64,000 nucleotides of DNA from Pseudobutyrivibrio sp. (GTDB taxonomy: Bacteria; Bacillota; Clostridia; Lachnospirales; Lachnospiraceae). The stretch covers positions 1 through 64,000 of the forward strand of contig JAILKL010000075.1 of the NCBI GenBank assembly GCA_024693775.1, read 5' to 3'. The notes under the pieces are model-generated. The model saw only the letters and a list, made by a program, of their open reading frames with translations, was not told where the DNA came from and did not search any database. The translations under genes and the position numbers were made by a program. This document shows, piece after piece, positions 22,031 to 31,942 of the stretch. Each line of letters starts with the position of its first letter. The first letter of the stretch is position 1.

Positions 22031-23178
22031 TGATTTACTTTGACAATTCAGCTACAACTAGATGCTCAGACGAAGCTCTTAATATTATGAAAGAGGCTTT
22101 ACAGGAAAACTTTGGAAACCCTTCATCCCTCCATAATATGGGATTCCGAGGAAAGGAATATTTGAAAAATACTAGAGAAATCATTTCTGGTATTTTAAAA
22201 TGTCAGCCAAAGGAAATATATTTTACCTCTGGTGGCACAGAAGGAAATAATTTAGCCATTCGTGGATCTGCTATGGCAAAGAAACGTTTAGGTAATCATA
22301 TTATTACTACTAAAATTGAACATGCCAGCGTTTTGAATCCAGTAAAGGCTCTTGAAAAGGAAGGCTTCGACGTTACTTATCTTGGAACAGATGAGTATGG
22401 AGTTATCGATTTAGATGAGCTTAAAAATGCTATTAGACCAGATACTATATTGGTATCTATCATGATGGTTAACAACGAAATTGGCGCATTGCAGCCTATA
22501 AAAGAAGCTGGAGAAATCATTAAAAAGGCTAATCCTGAAATTATCTTCCATGTAGACGCTATTCAAGCTTTTGGTAAGATGACAATCATTCCTAAAAAAT
22601 TAAATCTTGATATTCTTACAGTCAGCGGACATAAAATTCATGGTCCAAAGGGCTCAGGCTTTATTTATATCAAGGACAAGGTTCGCGTGGTTCCAATGAT
22701 TCTAGGCGGAGGTCACGAAAATGGAATGCGTTCTGGCACAGAGAATGTTCCAGCTATTGCAGCCCTTGGAATAGCTGCAAAGGAAGCTTATGACAATTTA
22801 GAGGCAAATAGAGCTCACCTTTATGAGATGCGTGCTAGATTAATCGAGGGAGTTACCTCCATTGAAGGTGTTACTGTAAATGGTCATCATGATGAAAATA
22901 GCGCGCCACAGATTGTCAGTGTTTCAATTAAGGGAAACAGAACAAGAGCGCAGGTTATTTTAAATGCTCTTCAGGACAATTATGGTATATACGTATCGGC
23001 TGGTTCTGCATGCTCTTCAAACAAGCCAGCTATCAGTGAAACACTTAAATCCATTGGGCTTGAAAAGGACCTATTAGAGCGTACAATTAGATTTAGCTTT
23101 TGTCCTGAAAACACAATGGAAGAAATTGAAACCGCTATAGGAGCACTTAAAGAATTAGTTCCTATGATGGTATTGTAA
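22030..23178 (+). CDS. Cysteine desulfurase family protein
   Basis: YFDNSATTRCSDEAL; SGHKIHGPKGSGFIYIK; SAGSACSS active-site Cys; adjacent to thiI. Confidence 0.95.
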   Translation: MIYFDNSATTRCSDEALNIMKEALQENFGNPSSLHNMGFRGKEYLKNTREIISGILKCQPKEIYFTSGGTEGNNLAIRGSAMAKKRLGNHIITTKIEHASVLNPVKALEKEGFDVTYLGTDEYGVIDLDELKNAIRPDTILVSIMMVNNEIGALQPIKEAGEIIKKANPEIIFHVDAIQAFGKMTIIPKKLNLDILTVSGHKIHGPKGSGFIYIKDKVRVVPMILGGGHENGMRSGTENVPAIAALGIAAKEAYDNLEANRAHLYEMRARLIEGVTSIEGVTVNGHHDENSAPQIVSVSIKGNRTRAQVILNALQDNYGIYVSAGSACSSNKPAISETLKSIGLEKDLLERTIRFSFCPENTMEEIETAIGALKELVPMMVL

Positions 23179-23202
23179 TAAATATATTTTAAAGGAGTTT
23201 AT

Positions 23203-24384
23203 ATGACATATCAGGCATTTTTGATCAAGTATTCAGAAATCGGCGTCAAAGGAAAAAACAGATATGTTTTTGAGGATGCCCTTGTTCATCAAATAAAAAG
23301 AGCTCTCGACAGAGTAGAAGGCAATTTTACCGTTAAAAAGCAAAGCGGTAGAGTTTTTATTGCTGTTGATGGCGAGTACGATTTTGATGAGACTATTGAC
23401 GCATTACAGCACGTATTTGGTATCAGTGCTATTTGCCCTACAGTTGTTGTTCCTGATGAGGGCTTCGACGCTATGGCAGACGCTGTTATTAAATATATTG
23501 ATGAGGAATTCGAGGACAAGAACTTTACCTTTAAGGTAATGGGACGTCGTGCAAACAAAAAATACCCTATGACATCTATGGAGGTTGCATCAGAAATCGG
23601 TGCCAGACTTTTAGATGCATTTCCTGAAATGAAGGTAGACGTTCATCATCCAGATAAAATGATTAATGTAGAGGTGAGAGAGAACATTGCTATCTATTGT
23701 ACAGAAATTCCTGGACCTCATGGTATGCCAGTAGGTACAGCAGGAAAGGCTATGCTTCTTCTTTCTGGTGGTATTGATTCACCTGTTGCAGGCTACATGA
23801 TTGCAAAACGTGGCGTAAAGCTCTCTGCAACATATTTCCATGCACCACCTTACACATCAGAGCAGGCAAAGCAAAAGGTTGTAGATTTAGCAAAACTAGT
23901 AGCAAAGTACTCTGGACCTATTGATTTACATATTGTTAATTTTACAGATATTCAGCTTTATATTTATCAGAATTGTTCACACGAAGAGCTCACCATTATC
24001 ATGCGTAGATATATGATGAGACTTGCAGAGCATTTTGCAAAGGAAAATGATTGTCTTGGACTTGTTACAGGAGAGTCAATCGGACAGGTTGCCAGCCAGA
24101 CAATGCAGTCACTTAATTGTACAAATGCAGTTTGTACATTACCTGTATATAGACCACTTATCGCATTTGATAAGCAGGATATTATTGATATATCTGAAAA
24201 GATTGATACATATGAGACTTCTATATTACCATACGAGGATTGCTGTACTATTTTCGTAGCAAAGCATCCTGTTACAAAGCCAAAGCTTGAGGCTATAGAA
24301 AAGCACGAACACAACTTAGATGAAAAAATCGATGAGTTGATGAAAGAGGCTATAGAATCAGTAGAAGTTATTCGTTGTAGATAG
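23203..24384 (+). CDS. thiI: tRNA 4-thiouridine synthase
   Basis: YSEIGVKGKNR; THUMP; LLLSGGIDSPVAGYMIAKRG PP-loop; no rhodanese extension. Confidence 0.95.
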   Translation: MTYQAFLIKYSEIGVKGKNRYVFEDALVHQIKRALDRVEGNFTVKKQSGRVFIAVDGEYDFDETIDALQHVFGISAICPTVVVPDEGFDAMADAVIKYIDEEFEDKNFTFKVMGRRANKKYPMTSMEVASEIGARLLDAFPEMKVDVHHPDKMINVEVRENIAIYCTEIPGPHGMPVGTAGKAMLLLSGGIDSPVAGYMIAKRGVKLSATYFHAPPYTSEQAKQKVVDLAKLVAKYSGPIDLHIVNFTDIQLYIYQNCSHEELTIIMRRYMMRLAEHFAKENDCLGLVTGESIGQVASQTMQSLNCTNAVCTLPVYRPLIAFDKQDIIDISEKIDTYETSILPYEDCCTIFVAKHPVTKPKLEAIEKHEHNLDEKIDELMKEAIESVEVIRCR

Positions 24385-24394
24385 ACAAATAAAA

Positions 24395-24420
24395 AGGAGC
24401 TTTGCTTTTGCAAAGCTCCT
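24395..24420. terminator. Terminator, T-run oriented for the minus-strand HPr-like gene
   Basis: aggagctttg-cttttg-caaagctcct perfect 10 bp stem; minus-strand tail is tttttattt. Confidence 0.8.
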
Positions 24421-24444
24421 AATGTTTAATACTAAGTTAAGGGA

Positions 24445-24675
24445 TTAAACGATATAATCCTTTAATGTAGACATTACATCTTCTGCATCACCTTCTGCAT
24501 GAACAGTAAGATCGATTGGCTTAGAAAGATCAAGGGAGAAAATACCCATGATAGACTTAGCATCGATGACATAACGTCCACTTACAAGGTCAAAATCATA
24601 ATCAAACTGGCTGATTGTATTTACAAAAGATTTTACCTTGTCGATTGAGTTAAGAGAAATTTGAACTGTTTTCAT
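24445..24675 (-). CDS. HPr/Crh-like protein lacking the phosphocarrier histidine
   Basis: 76 aa; GRYVIDAKSIMGIFSLDLSKPIDLTV aligns with the HPr Ser46 region; start corrected to ATG with RBS ggagga. Confidence 0.75.
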   Translation of the reverse strand: MKTVQISLNSIDKVKSFVNTISQFDYDFDLVSGRYVIDAKSIMGIFSLDLSKPIDLTVHAEGDAEDVMSTLKDYIV

Positions 24676-24697
24676 CCTACGTGCCTCCTCCAAAGTA

Positions 24698-24718
24698 TTT
24701 ATATGATGTTCATATAAA
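24698..24718. promoter_or_regulatory. Perfect palindrome near the predicted start of HPr-like transcription
   Basis: tttatatga-tgt-tcatataaa; minus-strand TTGACT - 17 nt - TAGTAT lies just upstream. Confidence 0.5.
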
Positions 24719-24793
24719 TAAATACTAAAGCAATCACATTTAAAAGTCAACAAACTTGTTAGTTTTTCACAATAAAAGAAAGGTTTTTTTACA

Positions 24794-26119
24794 ATGAAAA
24801 AAGCAGCTTTACATAACCTTGGTTGCAAGGTAAATGCATACGAAACTGAAGCAATGGAAGAATTACTAAAAAAGGACGGTTTTGAAATCGTTTCCTTTGA
24901 CGATATTGCTGATGTTTACGTTATAAATACATGCTCAGTTACGAATATTGCTGACCGTAAATCCCGTCAGATGATACATAAATGCAAGAAACTAAACCCA
25001 GATGCCTGCGTAGTAGCAGCTGGCTGTTACGTTCAAAATTTTGGCAAGGATTTAGCAGATGAATTGGGTGCTGATATTATTATTGGTAACAATAAAAAGA
25101 ACGACTTAGTATATCGTATACACGAATATTTTAGCGACCTTGATAAGCAGGATGGACCTATCCTTGACTACATTGATATCAATGAAGGACAGGTTTCCTA
25201 TGAGAACATGATTATCGAAAAAGATTCTGAACATACACGAGCTTTTGTAAAGGTTCAGGATGGCTGTAATCAGTTCTGTAGCTATTGTATTATTCCATTT
25301 GCAAGAGGACGTATCAGAAGTCGTGATATAGATGATGTAATTAAAGAAATTACAATGCTTGCAAAAAATGGTTATAAGGAAGTAGTAATTACGGGAATTC
25401 ACCTTAGCTCTTACGGCAGTGGAACAGATTATGACTTAGCTGATCTACTTGAGGCTGTTGCTAAGGTTGACGGAGTGGAGCGTATCAGACTTGGATCTTT
25501 GGAGCCACAGATTGTCACAGAGGATTTTGCAAGACGTGTTTCTGCTCTCGATAAAATGTGTCCACATTTCCATTTATCACTTCAATCTGGATGCGATACA
25601 GTTCTTAAGAGAATGAACAGAAAATACACAATTAAAGAGTATACTGAGGGTGTCGAAATTCTAAGAAGATATTTTGATGATCCAGCAATAACTACAGATA
25701 TCATTGTAGGTTTTCCAGGTGAAACAGAAGAAGAATTTGATATAACAGCTCAGTACGTAAAGGATATTAAATTTTACGAGCTACATGTATTCGCTTTTTC
25801 AAAACGTGCAGGTACAAAGGCTGCAACTATGCCAGGTCAGCTCACTAATGCAATTAAAAAGGAGCGTAGCGCTAAGCTAATTAGCATAGGAGACGAGACA
25901 ACGGAGCATTATAGACAGGCACATATTGGAAAAGAATTAGATGTATTATTCGAAGAAAAGATTGAGATAGATAACGAGGAATATTTCATCGGCTTTTCAA
26001 AGGAATATATCAAATGTGCTGTTAAGGCAAAACCAGATGTAGATTTAGCAAACGAAATTAAAAAAGTAAAGGCTGTTTCATTAATAAATGATAATCAGTA
26101 CTTGCTTGTTGAAATTTAA
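24794..26119 (+). CDS. mtaB: tRNA (N6-L-threonylcarbamoyladenosine(37)-C2)-methylthiotransferase MtaB
   Basis: LGCKVNAYETEAMEELL; radical SAM QDGCNQFCSYCIIPFARGRIRSR; TRAM-like C-terminus. Confidence 0.93.
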   Translation: MKKAALHNLGCKVNAYETEAMEELLKKDGFEIVSFDDIADVYVINTCSVTNIADRKSRQMIHKCKKLNPDACVVAAGCYVQNFGKDLADELGADIIIGNNKKNDLVYRIHEYFSDLDKQDGPILDYIDINEGQVSYENMIIEKDSEHTRAFVKVQDGCNQFCSYCIIPFARGRIRSRDIDDVIKEITMLAKNGYKEVVITGIHLSSYGSGTDYDLADLLEAVAKVDGVERIRLGSLEPQIVTEDFARRVSALDKMCPHFHLSLQSGCDTVLKRMNRKYTIKEYTEGVEILRRYFDDPAITTDIIVGFPGETEEEFDITAQYVKDIKFYELHVFAFSKRAGTKAATMPGQLTNAIKKERSAKLISIGDETTEHYRQAHIGKELDVLFEEKIEIDNEEYFIGFSKEYIKCAVKAKPDVDLANEIKKVKAVSLINDNQYLLVEI

Positions 26120-26202
26120 AGATTTCTATATTACAATGAAATCAATAATGGTTGCTATATTGTGGGATAGTATTTACTTTTTTTATGAGAGACGAGGTTA
26201 TT

Positions 26203-26469
26203 ATGGCAGATTTAAGTAACACACAATATTTTAAGGTTCAAAAGGAGAATCCTGTTGGAGTAAAGGATGTAATCGAGCAGGTGTATAGTGCACTTTCCGA
26301 AAAAGGCTACAATCCTGTGAATCAAATTGTGGGATACATTATGTCTGGTGATCCTACATATATTACCAGTCATAATAATGCAAGAAGCCTTATTATGAAG
26401 GTTGAACGTGATGAGCTTGTAGAGGAGCTTTTAAAAGAGTACATCTCTAACGAGAGTTGGAACAAATAA
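26203..26469 (+). CDS. IreB family regulatory phosphoprotein
   Basis: [38 protein letters not shown]; next to ruvX; start corrected. Confidence 0.93.
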   Translation: MADLSNTQYFKVQKENPVGVKDVIEQVYSALSEKGYNPVNQIVGYIMSGDPTYITSHNNARSLIMKVERDELVEELLKEYISNESWNK

Positions 26470-26900
26470 TGAACGGCAGAATTTTAGGTTTAGATTATGG
26501 CACTAAAACTGTAGGGGTCGCTATTAGTGACCCTTTGCTTTTGACTGCCCAGGAAATGGAAACTATTACTAGGGATAGGGCTAGTGCGCTTAGACATACT
26601 CTGGTTCGTATCAAGGATATTTGCGAAGAATATCAGGTGGAGCAGATTGTCTTAGGGTACCCTAGAAATATGGACGATTCAGAAGGGTTCCGTTGTGAGG
26701 ATACCCTTAAATTTAAGGCATTATTAGAAAAGCGTGTTGATATTCCAATTACCCTTGTTGATGAGAGACTTACTACAATGTATGCGGACGAGATTCTAGA
26801 AGAATCTGGTGTTGATAAAAAAGACCGCAAAAAATATATAGATCAAATTGCGGCAGCTATTATTTTACAAGACTATCTTGACAATTATCGTAAAGTTTAG
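26469..26900 (+). CDS. ruvX: Holliday junction resolvase RuvX / YqgF
   Basis: RILGLDYGTKTVGVAISDPL; LVDERLTTMYAD; start ATG 26469. Confidence 0.93.
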   Translation: MNGRILGLDYGTKTVGVAISDPLLLTAQEMETITRDRASALRHTLVRIKDICEEYQVEQIVLGYPRNMDDSEGFRCEDTLKFKALLEKRVDIPITLVDERLTTMYADEILEESGVDKKDRKKYIDQIAAAIILQDYLDNYRKV

Positions 26901-26912
26901 AAAGAGGATTTT

Positions 26913-27176
26913 ATGGAGCAAATTATTTTATCCGGAGCCGATGGCGAAGATTTAACTGTTTATGTACTTGAGGAGACCCAGCTTTCAGGCAATAAATATT
27001 TACTTGTTTGCGATAGCCAGGATGAAAATGAGGATAGTGAAGGTTTTATTTTAAAAGAGGTTATTGAAGAGGATTCTGACGTGGTATACGAGATTGTAGA
27101 GGACGACGTAGAATTTGAGGCGGTAGCCAAATTATTCGAAGAGTTAGTTGGCGACGAAGCTGACATTGATTTTTAA
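26913..27176 (+). CDS. DUF1292 domain protein
   Basis: Small acidic protein downstream of ruvX as in many Firmicutes (YrzB-like). Confidence 0.8.
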   Translation: MEQIILSGADGEDLTVYVLEETQLSGNKYLLVCDSQDENEDSEGFILKEVIEEDSDVVYEIVEDDVEFEAVAKLFEELVGDEADIDF

Positions 27177-27197
27177 AATTATATAGGAGGTTTATAT

Positions 27198-28874
27198 TTG
27201 AAAAAGAAAACTGAACAATCAGCTGAGAGGCTAAAGATTATACCACTTGGTGGTCTTGAGCAAATCGGCATGAATATTACTGCTTTCGAGTATGGAGACA
27301 GTATTATTGTGGTGGATTGCGGTCTCTCATTTCCTGAGGACGATATGCTGGGCGTAGATCTGGTTATTCCAGATGTTTCATATCTAAAGGAAAATCAGGA
27401 TAAGCTAAAGGGATTTTTTATTACTCATGGTCACGAGGATCACATTGGTGCCATCCCTTATGTATTTAAGGAGCTTAATGTTTGCCCTATTTATTCTACC
27501 AAGCTTACAAATGGCCTTATCGAGCACAAGCTTGAAGAGCATAAGATGCTTACAAAGGTAAAAAGAAAGGTAGTAAAGTACGGCACACACATTAATGCCG
27601 GTGACTTTAGAGTAGAATTTATTCGTACAAATCACAGTATTCAGGATGCAGCTGCACTTGCAATTTATTCACCTGCAGGCATTATTGTGCATACTGGCGA
27701 TTTCAAGGTTGATTACACACCAGTTTATGGTGATCCTATCGACCTTCAGAGACTTGGCGAAATTGGAAAGAAGGGTGTTCTTGCACTTATGTGCGATAGT
27801 ACAAACGCAGAGCGTCCTGGCTTTACTGCTTCTGAAAAGACAGTAGGAAAGACTATCGATTCTATTTTTGCTGACAACGACAAGACACGTATCATTGTTG
27901 CAACCTTTGCATCAAATGTGGATCGTGTACAGCAGATCATTAATTCTGCTTACAAATATGGTAGAAAGGTATGTGTAGAGGGCCGTTCTATGGTCAACAC
28001 CATCGACACAGCTTCAAAGCTTGGCTATCTACAGATTCCTGATAATACACTTATTGATATTGAATCATTAAAGGCCTACCCAGATGACAAGATTGTACTT
28101 GTTACAACAGGTTCTCAGGGCGAGTCAATGGCCGCATTATCTAGAATGGCAAATGGTACTCATAAAAAAGTCCAGATCAAGCCAGGTGATATGATTGTAT
28201 TTTCATCTCATCCAATCCCAGGTAATGAAAAGGCAGTATCAAATGTTATAAATGACCTTACACTTCGTGGTGCTGAGATTGTTATGCAGGACGTTCATGT
28301 TAGTGGACATGCCTGTGCTGAGGAGATTAAGCTTATCTACTCATTAGTTCGCCCTCAGTTCTCAATTCCAGTTCATGGTGAGGTAAAGCATTTACATGCT
28401 CAGGCAAAGATAGCAGAGGCACTTGGATGGGATCATGATCACATCAAGATTATGCATTCCGGTGATGTATTAGAGCTTGGCGACAATTACTCTAAGGTAG
28501 TAGGACACGTTCATACTGGCGCTATTATGGTTGACGGTATCGGTGTTGGTGATGTTGGAAACATCGTTCTTAGAGATAGACAGAAGCTTGCAGAGGACGG
28601 TATCATTATTGTTGTTCTCACACTTGATGGAGCTTCTGGTTCAGTTTTAGCAGGTCCAGATATTGTTTCTCGAGGATTTGTATATGTTAGAGATTCCGAG
28701 GATCTTATGGAAAGTGCTAGAGCTGTCCTAAACGAGACTATGGATGGTCTCCAGGAAAAGAATATTACTGATTGGAACAAGATCAAATCTGAGATTAGAG
28801 ATAATCTTTCAGACTTTGTATGGCATGAGACACAGAGACGTCCTATGATTATTCCAATCATAATGGAAGTATAA
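27198..28874 (+). CDS. rnj: Ribonuclease J
   Basis: FFITHGHEDHIGAIPYV, GIIVHTGDFKVDYTP, MCDSTNAERPGFTASE. Confidence 0.95.
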   Translation: MKKKTEQSAERLKIIPLGGLEQIGMNITAFEYGDSIIVVDCGLSFPEDDMLGVDLVIPDVSYLKENQDKLKGFFITHGHEDHIGAIPYVFKELNVCPIYSTKLTNGLIEHKLEEHKMLTKVKRKVVKYGTHINAGDFRVEFIRTNHSIQDAAALAIYSPAGIIVHTGDFKVDYTPVYGDPIDLQRLGEIGKKGVLALMCDSTNAERPGFTASEKTVGKTIDSIFADNDKTRIIVATFASNVDRVQQIINSAYKYGRKVCVEGRSMVNTIDTASKLGYLQIPDNTLIDIESLKAYPDDKIVLVTTGSQGESMAALSRMANGTHKKVQIKPGDMIVFSSHPIPGNEKAVSNVINDLTLRGAEIVMQDVHVSGHACAEEIKLIYSLVRPQFSIPVHGEVKHLHAQAKIAEALGWDHDHIKIMHSGDVLELGDNYSKVVGHVHTGAIMVDGIGVGDVGNIVLRDRQKLAEDGIIIVVLTLDGASGSVLAGPDIVSRGFVYVRDSEDLMESARAVLNETMDGLQEKNITDWNKIKSEIRDNLSDFVWHETQRRPMIIPIIMEV

Positions 28875-28875
28875 A

Positions 28876-29523
28876 ATGATTGTAGATGAAAGATATACAA
28901 CTTATTTAAATAGCTTATACAAAGAACTTAGTCCAGTGCTTTCTGAAATTCAAAAGGAAGCACTGGATTCCTATGTTCCTATAATTCGTCCAGAGACAGT
29001 CAATCTACTTACACTGCTTGTAAGGATGAACAAGCCAAAGCGAATTCTTGAGGTAGGAGCAGCAGTTGGATTCTCGGCCAATGTTATGGCAGAGGCCGCA
29101 GATGAGGATACAACTATTACTACAATCGAAAATTATGAGCCTCGTATTCCTATTGCAAAGGCAAATTTTGCAAGAACTGGCCGTGAAAATCAAATCACTC
29201 TCTTAGAGGGAGATGCTATGGATATTCTTCCTACATTAGAGGGCCCATTTGATTTTATTTTTATGGATGCAGCCAAAGGGCAATACATCAATTTCTGGCC
29301 TGAAATCAAGCGATTAATTGCTGATGAGGGTGTGATTGTTACTGACAATGTATTGCAAGATGGAGATATTATTCAGTCTAGATATGCAATTACTAGACGT
29401 AATCGTACCATCCACAAGAGAATGCGAGATTATTTGTATGAGCTTACTCATGATGAGGATTTTACGACTACCATTCTTCCATTAGGAGATGGAGTCAGCA
29501 TTAGTGTGAAAGGAAAGAAATGA
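28876..29523 (+). CDS. trmR: O-methyltransferase, TrmR-like (tRNA 5-hydroxyuridine methyltransferase)
   Basis: RILEVGAAVGFSANVMAEA; FDFIFMDAAKGQYINFWPE; followed by U32 peptidase-family gene. Confidence 0.85.
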   Translation: MIVDERYTTYLNSLYKELSPVLSEIQKEALDSYVPIIRPETVNLLTLLVRMNKPKRILEVGAAVGFSANVMAEAADEDTTITTIENYEPRIPIAKANFARTGRENQITLLEGDAMDILPTLEGPFDFIFMDAAKGQYINFWPEIKRLIADEGVIVTDNVLQDGDIIQSRYAITRRNRTIHKRMRDYLYELTHDEDFTTTILPLGDGVSISVKGKK

Positions 29524-30746
29524 GAAAGACAGAGTTACTAGTTCCAGCAAGTAACCTTGAAGTATTAAAGGTTGCTGTTATATATGGAGCTGATGCGGTT
29601 TATATTGGTGGAGAGGTTTACGGTCTTAGAGCAAAGGCAAAAAACTTCTCTAAGGAGGATATGATTGAGGGAATTAAATTCGCTCATGAGCATAATGTAA
29701 AGGTTTACGTTACAGCTAATATCTTAGCTCACAACGAAGATTTAGAGGGTGTTAAAGAATACTTAAAAGAGCTCAACGAAATAAAGCCTGACGCTCTTAT
29801 TATTGCAGATCCAGCTATCTTTATGTTGGCAAAGGAAATCTGCCCTGATATCGAAAGACATGTCAGCACTCAGGCTAACAACACAAACTATGGTACATAT
29901 AAATTCTGGTATGACCTAGGTGCTAGTCGAGTAGTTTCAGCTAGAGAGCTTTCTTTAAAGGAAATCAAAGAAATTAGAGCAAACATTCCTGATGATTTAG
30001 AAATTGAGACCTTTATTCATGGTGCCATGTGCATTTCATATTCAGGCCGTTGCTTACTTTCAAATTATTTCACAGGTAGAGATGCAAATCAGGGTGAATG
30101 CACACACCCATGTCGCTGGAAGTATTCAGTTGTAGAAGAGCAGAGACCTGGCGAGTACCTTCCTGTTTACGAAAACGAAAGAGGTACATACATTTTCAAC
30201 TCAAAGGATTTATGTATGATCGAGCATGTTCCAGATTTACTTTCCTCTGGAATCGACAGCTTCAAAATTGAGGGTCGTATGAAGACAGCCCTTTACGTTG
30301 CAACTGTTGCTAGAACATATAGAAAAGCTATTGATGATTGCAAGGAATCTGAGGAGAAATACCTTGCCAACCTTGATTGGTACAAGGAGCAGATTTCAGC
30401 ATGTACTTATCGTCAGTTTACAACTGGATTTTTCTATGGAAAGCCTTCTGAGGAATCTCAGATTTACGATAATAATACATATAATGTTGGATATACTTAT
30501 TTGGGCATCTGCGGTGCAAAGAATTCAGAGGGACTCTTTGAAATTGAGCAGCGTAATAAATTTTCCGTTGGTGAAACTATTGAAATTATGAAGCCAAATG
30601 GTGATAATATAGAAGTAACAGTTCAACGAATAATTGATGAAGATGGAAATGAGATGGAGAGCTGTCCACATCCAAAGCAGAAATTATTCATCAAGCTCAG
30701 TGTTGATCCTGATGAGTTTGATATTATTAGACGTAAAGAGGACTAG
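29520..30746 (+). CDS. U32 family protein (TrhP-like tRNA hydroxylation)
   Basis: ELLVPASNLEVLKVAVIYGADAVYIGG; ETFIHGAMCISYSGRCLLSNYFTGRDANQGECTHPCRWKY. Confidence 0.9.
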   Translation: MRKTELLVPASNLEVLKVAVIYGADAVYIGGEVYGLRAKAKNFSKEDMIEGIKFAHEHNVKVYVTANILAHNEDLEGVKEYLKELNEIKPDALIIADPAIFMLAKEICPDIERHVSTQANNTNYGTYKFWYDLGASRVVSARELSLKEIKEIRANIPDDLEIETFIHGAMCISYSGRCLLSNYFTGRDANQGECTHPCRWKYSVVEEQRPGEYLPVYENERGTYIFNSKDLCMIEHVPDLLSSGIDSFKIEGRMKTALYVATVARTYRKAIDDCKESEEKYLANLDWYKEQISACTYRQFTTGFFYGKPSEESQIYDNNTYNVGYTYLGICGAKNSEGLFEIEQRNKFSVGETIEIMKPNGDNIEVTVQRIIDEDGNEMESCPHPKQKLFIKLSVDPDEFDIIRRKED

Positions 30747-30772
30747 TTTAAACTACTTTAAGGAGAATTAAC

Positions 30773-31825
30773 ATGGCAAAGAAAAAATATGTGGCTTATG
30801 TAGGTACATACACTCATGAGACTAGTGTTGGTATCTATGTATATGATGTAAATCCAGATACTGGAAAACTTACAGAAAAGAGCGTTGCTCCTATAAACAA
30901 CCCTTCAGATATTATCAATTCACACGATAATAAGTTCCTTTATTCAATCGCAGATGAGGGTGTTGCTTCCTTCAAGATTTTAGAGGATGGAAATCTCGAA
31001 AAGATAAATCAGGAATGGGTAGGAGGCATGCGAGGCTGCAACCTTTGCGTTGATTCCCAGAATAGATATCTTTTTGTAGCAGGCTATCACGATGGTCGTG
31101 TTACTATGATGAAATTAAATGAAGATGGTAGCATCGCAGGCATCGCTGATGGTATTTTCCATCAGGGTATTGGAAAGTCTGTAGCTGATAGACCACTTTA
31201 TCCTCACTGCACATGCGTAGAGCTTACTGCAGATGAAAAATTCTTATGCGTTGTAGAAAATGGTCTACATCAGATTAAGATTTACGAGGTTGATTACGAA
31301 AATGGAAAGCTTCATCTTGTAGACATTGTTAGATGCGCTATGGGTTCAGCACCTCTTAAAATGAAGTTTTCAAATGATGGCAAATATGCTTATGTCATTA
31401 CTGAGATGTCAAACGAAATATTAGTATATGATTATCATGTAATTGATGGACATCCTGATTTTGAAAATATCCAGACTGTATCACTTCTTGTTGGCGTAGA
31501 TGAGGAGATTAGCACTGGTACAAATATCAAATTTGGTGATGACGAGAATTTCTTATATGCCAGCGTTGATGGTCTTAATGCTGTTTGCATGTACAAGAGA
31601 AATCCAAAAACAGGAAAGATTGAGTATTTTGCTCATAGCTTTATCAGTGGAGATTATCCAAAGAGCTTTGCAGTTCTTCCTGGTGACAAATACTACGTAT
31701 CATTAAATCACGATACAAATGAAATCCGTAGCTTCACTATTGACAAGGAAGAGGGACATTCACTTATGCAGAATGCACCTATCAAGATTGCTAAGCCAAA
31801 TAGTATTGTTATTGTTGAAGTCTAA
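30773..31825 (+). CDS. Lactonase family protein (6-phosphogluconolactonase-type beta-propeller)
   Basis: YVGTYTHETSVGIYVYDVNPDTGKLTE; GNPSD/H-type repeats. Confidence 0.88.
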   Translation: MAKKKYVAYVGTYTHETSVGIYVYDVNPDTGKLTEKSVAPINNPSDIINSHDNKFLYSIADEGVASFKILEDGNLEKINQEWVGGMRGCNLCVDSQNRYLFVAGYHDGRVTMMKLNEDGSIAGIADGIFHQGIGKSVADRPLYPHCTCVELTADEKFLCVVENGLHQIKIYEVDYENGKLHLVDIVRCAMGSAPLKMKFSNDGKYAYVITEMSNEILVYDYHVIDGHPDFENIQTVSLLVGVDEEISTGTNIKFGDDENFLYASVDGLNAVCMYKRNPKTGKIEYFAHSFISGDYPKSFAVLPGDKYYVSLNHDTNEIRSFTIDKEEGHSLMQNAPIKIAKPNSIVIVEV

Positions 31826-31844
31826 TAAATATTGTTTTTTATGG

Positions 31845-31871
31845 GGCTGTTTTTATAAACAGCCTCTTTTT
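31845..31871 (+). terminator. Terminator
   Basis: ggctgttt-ttat-aaacagcc followed by tcttttta. Confidence 0.8.
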
Positions 31872-31942
31872 ACTTTAAAACCACTTTTATGTATTAGGTA
31901 TTTTACTATTAATTTTTGCTAGTTATTTGGGAGGATGATTAC

